5,403 nucleotides of DNA from Calditrichaceae bacterium (lineage in GTDB: Bacteria > Calditrichota > Calditrichia > Calditrichales > Calditrichaceae): the NCBI GenBank assembly GCA_030592985.1, contig JAUVIB010000257.1, positions 1 to 5,403 on the forward strand, read 5' to 3'. The position numbers and the translations under genes are program-made. A model generated the notes under the pieces. That model had not been told where the DNA came from and did no database searches. It worked only from the letters and a program-made list of their open reading frames with translations. This document shows positions 1-5,403 of the stretch, one piece after another; position 1 is the stretch's first letter; the number at the start of each line of letters is the position of its first letter.

Positions 1-132
1 AATAATGGGTTTTATGAATGGTATACCATACAAAATAAAGCGACCGGCTCCGGAAGTTATAGAGGTTCGGCCGGTGTTCTGCATAAAGCCATTGAAATGC
101 TGAAGCAATGGGCGCAGAAAGAGTTGAAATAA
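1..132 (+). CDS. C-terminal fragment of a probable carbohydrate-active enzyme (5' end outside window)
   Basis: An open frame enters from the left edge and ends at a TAA at 130-132, giving 43 residues. The tail reads NGFYEWYTIQNKATGSG, then YRGSAGVLHKAIEMLKQWA and a lysine-rich end. The FYEWY aromatic cluster, a Gly/Ser turn and a final amphipathic helix resemble the last hairpin of (alpha/alpha)6-barrel glycosidases and related sugar enzymes, where an aromatic loop closes the active site before the last helix. That family assignment is from pattern memory and is tentative; the coding call rests on the protein-like composition and lack of stops. It runs in the same direction as the GH2 gene 217 bp downstream, which fits a shared glycan-degradation locus. 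No start, catalytic residue or signal peptide is visible, so neither substrate nor location can be given. Confidence 0.7.
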   Translation, partial: NNGFYEWYTIQNKATGSGSYRGSAGVLHKAIEMLKQWAQKELK

Positions 133-168
133 TATATAGGCAAAAATTATGAAAGTATTTTGGATATT

Positions 169-196
169 TTGAAATTGAATATTCTGAGTCTATCTT
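169..196 (+). promoter_or_regulatory. Candidate promoter for the GH2 gene
   Basis: TTGAAA at 169-174 and TATCTT at 191-196 are separated by 16 bp. They match five of six and four of six bases of the classical -35 and -10 boxes. Transcription would start near 203, giving a leader of about 147 nt before the GH2 start codon. Members of Bacteroidota often use a different consensus (TTTG and TAnnTTTG), which I do not see here, so the call depends on the host's primary sigma factor. AT-rich DNA gives such matches by chance. Confidence 0.28.
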
Positions 197-199
197 TTC

Positions 200-235
200 G
201 GTAGTGCGACCGGCCGGAAAGCGGTGATTATTACC
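200..235 (+). other. Possible hairpin in the GH2 upstream leader
   Basis: GGTAGT (200-205) can pair with ATTACC (230-235), including one G-U pair, and inside it ACCG (209-212) can pair with CGGT (222-225), leaving a nine-base loop. This is the only GC-rich patch in the spacer and includes the palindrome CCGGCCGG (210-217). No U-tract follows, so it is not a standard intrinsic terminator for the upstream gene. It could be a leader structure, an mRNA 3'-end stabiliser or a chance fold. Confidence 0.25.
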
Positions 236-270
236 TAAAAATCCAAACAAATGCCGCAGTTTATTCATTT

Positions 271-328
271 CCCGATTTTTCTGTACCTCTTTTTTGTAAA
301 AGATAGGTTCCTGTGATAGTGAGTCGGG
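271..328 (+). promoter_or_regulatory. Possible two-tier stem in the GH2 5' leader
   Basis: The inner stem pairs ACCT (285-288) with AGGT (305-308) and CTTTT (289-293) with AAAAG (298-302), with a TTGT loop and a two-base AT bulge. This gives nine base pairs in 24 nt. An outer helix CCCGA (271-275) with TCGGG (324-328) could close the whole element about 10 nt before the ribosome binding site. Its position suggests an effect on translation or message stability of the GH2 gene, but no known riboswitch class is recognised. The function is inference. Confidence 0.3.
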
Positions 329-349
329 CAAAAATATTAGAGGAAACTA

Positions 350-3334
350 ATGAAAATAAATAGCAATCGTTTTATATCGGTTTTAAGCTGTATTATATTT
401 TGTTTAGTAATTATAACAACAGTCAGAGGAAACGGGCATCCGGCAGGGGGAAAGCAGTTTCTGATAAATAATTGGCAATTACAATCATCCTATATTGTTA
501 AGGATGGCGGTAAAGAAATTTCTTCTTCCGATTATCAAGCTGAAAAATGGTATAAAACCACAATTCCCACAACGGTACTTAGCGCGCTTGTAAAAAAAGG
601 GGTTTATCCGGACCCTCGCAATGGATTGGATTGTTATTTGATTCCGGATGCGTCTATCGAATTCAACAAAAAATATGATCTTGAAAAATTCAGTCATCTA
701 CCGAATCAGCGTAATCCATGGCTTGATGCCTATTGGTATCGCACTGAATTTATGTTTATGGAATTTCAGCAGGGACAGCATATTTGGCTTAATTTCAATT
801 GCATCAATTACCGTGCTGAAGTATGGGTAAATGGTAAATTGATAGTCGGGAAAGAAGAAATGGCCGGTATGTTTCAACGATTTCGGTTTGATGTTACAAC
901 GCATATTAAACAAGGGAAGAATGTTTTGGCCATAAAAATATTCCCCGTCGATCATCCGGGTATACCGGAAAAACAGGTTAAAGTTTTTGGAGACTTGCGC
1001 GGTTATGGGGGTGAAATTTATCGGGATGTTACCGAAAATATGACCATCGGTTATGACTGCATGATGACCGTTCCCGACCGTAATATGGGCATTTGTCAGG
1101 AAGTTTATATTGATTGGACAGGACCCGTTGATATTCGCAATCCCTTTGTTATTACCGATTTACCACTGCCTGATACGTCGCGGGCGGAACTGACGATATC
1201 CACAGAGCTATATAACAACAGTTCAAAACCGGTTAAAGGCATTCTTCGTGGGATAATCGCGAAAGCTGAACTAAAATTTGAGAAATCTGTCGAATTGGAA
1301 GCGAATGAAACTAAGACGGTTTACTTCGATAAAAAACCGCTGATAGAAAATCCGCTTTTGTGGTGGCCTATAAATTATGGCAGGCAATATTTATATGATC
1401 TTGATTTGACCTTTGAGGAAAATGGACGTATATCTAATACAGAAAAGATAACATTTGGGGTACGTGAAATCACTTCTACAATGCACAAACTTGACGGCTG
1501 GTATGGGCGCCGAATTCATATCAACGGGAAGAAAATATTTTGCAGAGGAGGTTTTATTCAGCCTGAATTATTGCTCGATTGGGAAAAATTCCGCATCCAT
1601 GACGTATTGCGTTATTTTGCCGACGCTAATATGAATCTGATCTATTTTGAAGATATCCCCAATCCTCCGGACGATTTTCTTGATGAATGTGACCGTCTTG
1701 GAATTTTGTTTGGTAATGATTTCTACGGTGCTGGCTGGATTGATGTAAGCGGTAATTATCCCGATGATTTAAATCTTTTAAAAACCTGCACTATAGACCT
1801 TTTAAAACGTTATCGCAATCATCCAAGTCTGATAATGTATATGGCGTTAAATGAACATACGCCTCGTGAACAGGTTTATGTAATGTGGCGTAAACTTGTG
1901 CAGGAACTTGATGGCACCCGTTTTTGGATTCCTTCCGGCCATTTTGCTGATAACCGCAAAGATGTGCCCGAATGGATTAAAGCGGATCTGCCTGTCGGAA
2001 TGAATGATTATGGCGGTACTTCCTATCGCTGGAAAGAACCGGTGACTTATTTTAAATGGGTAAGAGAAGACCGAAGCTGGATGTTTAAGATGGAATCTGG
2101 CTCTGCTTCTCTGCCGCCCATCAGCAGTCTGGCCAAATTTATTCCCGATTTAGGAACAATAAAAAGTGATAATGATCCTTTCCCATTAACGCCAACCTGG
2201 GCGCATCACGGAGCGAATGGCTATTATTATGAATACGATGCAGCAATTCGCCGCTTATTCGGCGAACCAGAAAGTGTGGCCGATTACTGCTGGCAGGGAC
2301 ATTTGGTTACAGCCGATCAGCATCGTGCTTTTTATGAAGCGGTGAATCACAGGATGTGGGATATAACCAGTGGTTTTACCGAGTGGAAAATCAATTCCGC
2401 GTTTCCTGATGTTCAGTGGCAAAATTTTGATTATTATTTAAAGCCGGGCATAAGCCATTTCTATATAAAACGCGCTTGTGAGCCTCTTCATATACAATTA
2501 AACTTAATCGACAATATGGTAAGTGTTATCAATACGCGTTTAAACGCCCAATCGAACCTTAATGTACGAGCAGAGATATATGATTTAAATTCGAAACTAT
2601 TGTGGGAGCAAAACAGTAAAACGGATGTTTCTGCCAATAGTTATAAAGAAATATTTAACGTACCATACCCGTTAAACGCTACAGATGTTTTTTTTGTTAA
2701 GCTTGAACTAATAGATGCCCATCAGCGGCTTATTTCGGAAAATTTTTATTGGCTGCGCAATAAAGATACAGAAGATTATAAGGCCTTGCACACTTTAACC
2801 CCGGTGAAACCCGAAACGGAATACCGTGTGGAAACCGTTGGAGAAGAGATACTTGCGCATATCAAAATAAGCAATCAATCAAAACAAATTTCATTTTTTA
2901 CTCAGCTTGCTTTAACGAATAATCATGGTAATGAAATCCTTCCCGTATTTTGGGAAGACAACTATTTTAGTCTGTTGCCGGGTGAGACCAGAGAAATCAC
3001 TGCAAAGTTATCTGCAAAGGATGCCGGATCCGGTGAAATAAAACTGGAAGTCGGTGGATGGAATGTTCAAAGCAGTTATCAATGCAGTAAAATTGAACTA
3101 TCGAAAAACATAGTAAATGTCGGTGAAGAGCTGACCGCTACTGTAAAAATTTCCAACACATTTCTTGATGGCAGCCGTGTGTGGCTGTTGGTTGACGGTA
3201 AAACGGAACAATCAAAATGGGCATGGGCAAGAAATGGCAAGAGCGTTAAACTTCCATTTAAGGTTCGGTTTATCAAGCCCGGTAAACATGAACTGAGTAT
3301 AGGCAGCATTAAAACAGAAGTCCGTGTCAAATGA
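350..3334 (+). CDS. Exported glycoside hydrolase family 2 enzyme, exo-beta-D-glucosaminidase / endo-beta-mannosidase type
   Basis: This 994-residue protein should remove beta-linked sugars with net retention of configuration. Residues 1 to about 27 form a signal peptide (basic start, hydrophobic core, likely cut after VRG). Residues about 35-230 are the jelly-roll sugar-binding domain (WYRTEF at 129-134, then a VWVNGK strand). Residues about 256-375 are the Ig-like sandwich, with LWWP ending at 340 and TFGVRE at 368-373. Residues about 377-705 are the TIM barrel, opening with INGKKIFCRGG (391-401). The acid/base is Glu502 in LNEH; the nucleophile is Glu582 in KMESGSASLPP. Known family members such as the chitosan exo-glucosaminidase CsxA use the same glutamate pair. 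ACEPLH (709-714) leads into further Ig-like domains, and a last beta-sandwich (about 912-994) resembles CARDB-type modules. AGAGGAA at 339-345 sits well before the ATG. No T9SS tail is present, so a periplasmic location is likely. The exact substrate (glucosaminide, mannoside or other) is not resolved. Confidence 0.93.
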   Translation: MKINSNRFISVLSCIIFCLVIITTVRGNGHPAGGKQFLINNWQLQSSYIVKDGGKEISSSDYQAEKWYKTTIPTTVLSALVKKGVYPDPRNGLDCYLIPDASIEFNKKYDLEKFSHLPNQRNPWLDAYWYRTEFMFMEFQQGQHIWLNFNCINYRAEVWVNGKLIVGKEEMAGMFQRFRFDVTTHIKQGKNVLAIKIFPVDHPGIPEKQVKVFGDLRGYGGEIYRDVTENMTIGYDCMMTVPDRNMGICQEVYIDWTGPVDIRNPFVITDLPLPDTSRAELTISTELYNNSSKPVKGILRGIIAKAELKFEKSVELEANETKTVYFDKKPLIENPLLWWPINYGRQYLYDLDLTFEENGRISNTEKITFGVREITSTMHKLDGWYGRRIHINGKKIFCRGGFIQPELLLDWEKFRIHDVLRYFADANMNLIYFEDIPNPPDDFLDECDRLGILFGNDFYGAGWIDVSGNYPDDLNLLKTCTIDLLKRYRNHPSLIMYMALNEHTPREQVYVMWRKLVQELDGTRFWIPSGHFADNRKDVPEWIKADLPVGMNDYGGTSYRWKEPVTYFKWVREDRSWMFKMESGSASLPPISSLAKFIPDLGTIKSDNDPFPLTPTWAHHGANGYYYEYDAAIRRLFGEPESVADYCWQGHLVTADQHRAFYEAVNHRMWDITSGFTEWKINSAFPDVQWQNFDYYLKPGISHFYIKRACEPLHIQLNLIDNMVSVINTRLNAQSNLNVRAEIYDLNSKLLWEQNSKTDVSANSYKEIFNVPYPLNATDVFFVKLELIDAHQRLISENFYWLRNKDTEDYKALHTLTPVKPETEYRVETVGEEILAHIKISNQSKQISFFTQLALTNNHGNEILPVFWEDNYFSLLPGETREITAKLSAKDAGSGEIKLEVGGWNVQSSYQCSKIELSKNIVNVGEELTATVKISNTFLDGSRVWLLVDGKTEQSKWAWARNGKSVKLPFKVRFIKPGKHELSIGSIKTEVRVK

Positions 3335-3349
3335 TTCTTAAAATCATTT
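3329..3349 (+). terminator. Weak terminator-like hairpin overlapping the GH2 stop codon
   Basis: AAATGATT (3329-3336) and AATCATTT (3342-3349) form a perfect eight-base inverted repeat around a five-base loop, and the GH2 stop codon (3332-3334) lies inside the left arm. The stem is AT-rich and only a broken T-tract follows, so termination here would be weak. It could also slow exonucleases from the message end. Confidence 0.35.
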
Positions 3350-3360
3350 GTTATTGCATG

Positions 3361-3401
3361 AATGATAAAATATAAAACTACTTTTGCGTTTTTTTATTAT
3401 T
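3361..3401. terminator. AT-rich hairpin in the convergent spacer, possible terminator
   Basis: AATGATAAAA (3361-3370) pairs with TTTTATTATT (3392-3401) with one G-U wobble. A nested alternative, AAAAC (3374-3378) with GTTTT (3388-3392), is followed by a run of T on the plus strand. The element lies between two converging stop codons, where terminators are expected, but low GC makes the fold unstable. It may act on the plus strand after the GH2 gene. Confidence 0.3.
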
Positions 3402-3403
3402 AA

Positions 3404-4822
3404 TTATCTTATTAGAATCATTTTCTTTCTTAAAATATGGTTATCGGTTTTTAATCTATATATATAAACACCGCTAGCCAAATTTGAGGCGTTAAACGTA
3501 ACGGTGTAGTCACCTGCAACTTGTTTTTTGTTAACCAGGATAGAAATTAGTCTGCCGTTAATATCAAAAATTTCTAACTTAACCGGTTCGCTGTGATAAA
3601 GGGAATAGCGAATTGTTGTGAAAGGGTTGAAAGGGTTAGGATAATTCTGCTTTAAAATAAAAGACACCGCTGTATTTGATCTGTTTCTTATGCTGGTGAT
3701 TTTAGGGCGAAAAGGACTTTCGGCAATCCATATATTTCTTTTATTATTATTTTTATTTGTCCAAATAATTGCAATCTTTGAGCTGTCCTGATAATTTAAA
3801 TATGTAATATTTGGATGTTCATTGAGTCCTGAAATTTTTGATATAGTTATAATTGTATCTTCATATGAGCTGGTTCTTGTACTTATTAAAACTTCGGTAT
3901 CATCACCTCCCGCAATTGAATCGCTTTCAAAGGCAACAAATGGATAGGTATAGGGAATAGCGCTTTTTGTAGGTGTATCATAAAAAAAAGCTTGCGGATT
4001 GTATAAATTACAGTCCGCTATTTTTACCGTATCTGTATTATAAAAAGAACCATTATGGAAAAAACCATTTATTATTGTCCATATACTATCTTGTAGCAGT
4101 TGAAAAGAAATTTTTCCGAATATACTTTGCTTCGGATTGACAGCAGGGCCATTGGAGATTTTTGTTTTTTTCCATTCTAATGATAATGAAGTGTTTAATT
4201 CGGCTAAGTATATTTCCGAAACACCTTGATTCTTCTTTTCATAAACAATTTTTGTTTGCTCGGTAGAGTATGCAGAATAATCATACTTAATTATATCTGG
4301 TGAAATGCATCCTTTGTTTTCTATTACAACCGTATCATTTGGACTACTGCTATAATCGCAAATTAAAAGTCTGCCTTTTTGAATCCACGCAATATGATTA
4401 TTAGAAAGAGTCATCTGTGGGTCAGTTTCCAACGAATCGGCAAATAATGCGATTGAGATTAAGTTATTATTAAAATTTATTTCGGCGTACCAAATTTGCC
4501 AATATCCATCCTTTATATTCTCCCAGGCAATCCTTTTCCCTGATATATTAAGATTGGATTTTCGCATAGAATCGCTTGTAACGATTATCTCCTGACTAAT
4601 ATTGGGAGAAATTTGTTTTAAATAGATAGTGTATATTGAATCTTTTTGATTAACCCAGCAAATATGGGTCGGTGATAAATCGGCTCCTTCGTTCGGGGAT
4701 AAAACATCAACATCATAATTATCTCCTGCTAAGGTGACGAAAGGGCGGGATTTAAATTCCATAGAAAAAATATTTCCGATTAATACACTGAGTAAAATCA
4801 GATTAAAAATAAAGGTTTTCAT
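3404..4822 (-). CDS. Secreted seven-repeat beta-propeller-like protein with T9SS C-terminal sorting domain
   Basis: The product is 472 residues from the ATG at 4822. An alternative TTG at 4846 would add eight residues before the basic start of the signal peptide, and GGGAGAA at 4830-4836 fits the ATG, so I chose the ATG. Residues 1-20 (MKTFIFNLILLSVLIGNIFS) are a signal peptide. Seven strand repeats follow, each an I-x-W/F/Y strand, a polar turn and a second I-Y/W-x-A-like strand, at about residues 53, 97, 143, 191, 238, 294 and 350. Several are preceded by an SP, DP, NP or HP motif, as in TolB/PD40 (WD40-like) propellers. Spacing is 44-56 residues, right for propeller blades. Residues 387-472 match a T9SS type A sorting domain: QNYPNPFNP, TTIRYSL, VKLEIFDINGR, then GVYIYRL and a basic tail, which should direct export across the outer membrane. 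No catalytic motif is visible; binding or surface display is inferred. The gene stands alone and converges on the GH2 gene. Confidence 0.88.
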   Translation of the reverse strand: MKTFIFNLILLSVLIGNIFSMEFKSRPFVTLAGDNYDVDVLSPNEGADLSPTHICWVNQKDSIYTIYLKQISPNISQEIIVTSDSMRKSNLNISGKRIAWENIKDGYWQIWYAEINFNNNLISIALFADSLETDPQMTLSNNHIAWIQKGRLLICDYSSSPNDTVVIENKGCISPDIIKYDYSAYSTEQTKIVYEKKNQGVSEIYLAELNTSLSLEWKKTKISNGPAVNPKQSIFGKISFQLLQDSIWTIINGFFHNGSFYNTDTVKIADCNLYNPQAFFYDTPTKSAIPYTYPFVAFESDSIAGGDDTEVLISTRTSSYEDTIITISKISGLNEHPNITYLNYQDSSKIAIIWTNKNNNKRNIWIAESPFRPKITSIRNRSNTAVSFILKQNYPNPFNPFTTIRYSLYHSEPVKLEIFDINGRLISILVNKKQVAGDYTVTFNASNLASGVYIYRLKTDNHILRKKMILIR

Positions 4823-4829
4823 CTTATTT

Positions 4830-4836
4830 TTCTCCC
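4830..4836 (-). promoter_or_regulatory. Ribosome binding site that decides the propeller-protein start
   Basis: On the minus strand GGGAGAA lies seven bases before the ATG at 4822-4820. The longer reading frame begins with TTG at 4846, upstream of this site, so the site would lie inside the coding region. The spacing and the signal peptide that follows the ATG both favour the shorter start. Confidence 0.75.
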
Positions 4837-4856
4837 AAGTTAACAAAAAAATATAG

Positions 4857-4864
4857 AAGCGCTT
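4857..4864. promoter_or_regulatory. Palindrome AAGCGCTT, possible LacI-family operator core
   Basis: This perfect eight-base palindrome with a central CG lies 35 bp upstream of the propeller-protein ATG. LacI/GalR-family regulators, which often sense sugars, bind sites with a similar AAnCGnTT core. The symmetry does not extend to the flanking bases, so it would be a minimal site. It is the only GC-rich palindrome in this spacer. No regulator gene is in the window, so the function is inference. Confidence 0.25.
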
Positions 4865-4898
4865 AAAATATAAAAATTGATTAGTTTATTTTTTTAGC
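4861..4898 (-). other. Imperfect AT-rich hairpin upstream of the propeller gene
   Basis: Positions 4861-4874 pair with 4885-4898 at 12 of 14 positions (two T-T mismatches), closed by GCT and AGC, around a ten-base loop. It would lie in the untranslated leader of the minus-strand gene if transcription starts further upstream, and a T-run follows it on that strand (around 4843-4852). It may be a leader structure or a chance fold in AT-rich DNA. Confidence 0.22.
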
Positions 4899-5343
4899 AT
4901 TAACATAAAGATATATTTACCTGCTTTTTATTTTAAAGATGGATAAGCATTAAACAATTTGAGGGTTTGCAAAGGGATATCGGGGAAGAGTCAATATGAT
5001 TCCTTTTAGACATCCCAATATTCCATCTTTTTTTCAGCTTATCATTTTTAGTAAAGGAACTAATTTTAAAGCTATGGTAATCTCTTTTATTTAAGCATAT
5101 GATATGCAAGGATTATCTCACAATGTAATATAATTTAACATATAATAAAAAAATATGAAGAAAAATTAAATATTTCTTTTTTATGTAATATTGTGGCACT
5201 TTTAAAAACAATCGCATTTTTGTGTATCATTCATTGTTTTTTATTTTGTTCAAATCTATTTTCTCTTTAATTTATTCACAATCTGATTAATAAAAGAACA
5301 AACGATTGTATTTTTCGAAATAACGATACTATTTTACCTTAAC

Positions 5344-5348
5344 GGAGG
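5344..5348 (+). promoter_or_regulatory. Strong ribosome binding site for the gene starting at 5356
   Basis: GGAGG lies seven bases before the ATG at 5356-5358. This is the strongest Shine-Dalgarno in the window and the main reason to accept the short truncated frame after it as a real gene. Confidence 0.75.
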
Positions 5349-5355
5349 ATGTATA

Positions 5356-5403
5356 ATGAAAAGTCTAATTTCAAAATTATTATTAACATTTTTTCTATTA
5401 GGC
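5356..5403 (+). CDS. Start of an exported protein (truncated by window end)
   Basis: Sixteen codons are visible: MKSLISKLLLTFFLLG. Two lysines followed by a leucine- and phenylalanine-rich core form the start of a signal peptide, so the product is probably exported or a lipoprotein; the cleavage site lies beyond the window. The ATG is supported by GGAGG seven bases upstream. The gene runs divergently from the propeller-protein gene, with 533 bp between them. The family cannot be told from this fragment. Confidence 0.75.
   Translation, partial: MKSLISKLLLTFFLLG

Larger units (their letters stand above)
4823..5355. other. Divergent AT-rich intergenic region, no convincing gene
   Basis: These 533 bp separate the minus-strand propeller gene from the plus-strand gene starting at 5356 and should hold both promoters. 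Weak promoter-like pairs can be drawn: on the minus strand TTGTTT (4957-4952) and TAAAAT (4935-4930) with a 16-bp spacer, and on the plus strand TTGTAT (5306-5311) with TACTAT (5327-5332). Neither stands out from the AT-rich background. The stretch also contains the palindrome AAGCGCTT (4857-4864), an imperfect 14-bp hairpin (4861-4898), and a nine-base direct repeat ATGTAATAT (5123-5131 and 5183-5191). The only small frame with a plausible ATG (4996-5094, 32 residues) has no good ribosome site and no recognisable product. Confidence 0.7.

Noticed and set aside
149..172. Very short frame MKVFWIF after an AGG-like site
   Set aside because: It stops after seven codons and shows no regulatory codon run typical of a leader peptide.
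40..219. Near repeat GCGACCGGC plus CGGAA in the upstream gene (40-55) and in the spacer (206-219)
   Set aside because: The likeness is 14 bases with a two-base gap and does not extend to either side, so a duplicated gene end is not supported.
380..410. Cysteines at residues 14 and 18 of the GH2 signal peptide as a possible lipoprotein site
   Set aside because: Both lie inside the hydrophobic core without a proper lipobox, and the hydrophobic stretch before the first is too short. Standard cleavage after about residue 27 fits better.
4823..4846. Longer propeller protein starting at TTG (4846)
   Set aside because: It would place the ribosome binding site inside the coding region and add polar residues in front of a normal signal peptide.
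4996..5094. Small frame of 32 residues starting MIPFRHPNIPSFF
   Set aside because: No good ribosome binding site at normal spacing, no recognisable motif, and composition like the surrounding AT-rich spacer.
5194..5215. TGGCAC resembling a sigma-54 -24 element
   Set aside because: No GC element lies at the required distance downstream; the nearest GC is about 18 bases after the GG, not 10.
5272..5280. TTATTCACA, a match to the DnaA-box consensus, in AT-rich DNA (possible replication origin)
   Set aside because: Only one perfect box plus one poor reverse match (5221-5229) is present, and no dnaA, dnaN or other origin-linked gene lies nearby. A single box is expected by chance now and then.

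Overview
The window looks like a chromosomal fragment from a free-living, polysaccharide-degrading bacterium of the FCB group (Bacteroidota, Ignavibacteria, Calditrichota and relatives). The best evidence is the C-terminal tail of the minus-strand protein. It has the type IX secretion (T9SS) sorting-domain pattern, with the hallmark QNYPNPFNP followed by a TTIRYSL strand, a wording most familiar to me from Ignavibacteria and Calditrichota-like genomes. The AT-rich DNA and clear Shine-Dalgarno sequences fit this. No phylum-level marker gene is present, so the placement is inference.

Layout. Positions 1-132 hold the last 43 codons of a plus-strand gene whose aromatic and glycine-rich tail resembles the end of an (alpha/alpha)6-barrel carbohydrate enzyme (tentative). 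A 217-bp gap (133-349) holds a candidate promoter and two possible leader hairpins. Positions 350-3334 encode a complete, exported 994-residue glycoside hydrolase family 2 enzyme of the exo-beta-D-glucosaminidase / endo-beta-mannosidase type, with both catalytic glutamates visible. A short AT-rich convergent spacer (3335-3403) has weak terminator-like hairpins. Positions 3404-4822 (minus) encode a secreted protein with seven spaced beta-strand repeats, best read as a seven-bladed beta-propeller, ending in a T9SS sorting domain. A long, very AT-rich divergent spacer (4823-5355) has no convincing gene. At 5356 a new plus-strand gene starts behind a strong ribosome binding site and runs off the window after 16 codons of signal peptide.

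How the genes fit together. The upstream partial gene and the GH2 enzyme are co-directional and both look carbohydrate-related, so they may belong to one glycan-utilisation locus, although the gap and candidate promoter suggest the GH2 gene can be transcribed separately. The GH2 enzyme has a signal peptide but no T9SS tail, so it probably works in the periplasm. The propeller protein carries the tail and should reach the cell surface or medium. No substrate can be assigned from sequence alone. I found no CRISPR array, transposon, RNA gene or clear evidence of a wholly new system. The most unusual items are the uncharacterised seven-repeat propeller and the structured leader of the GH2 gene.
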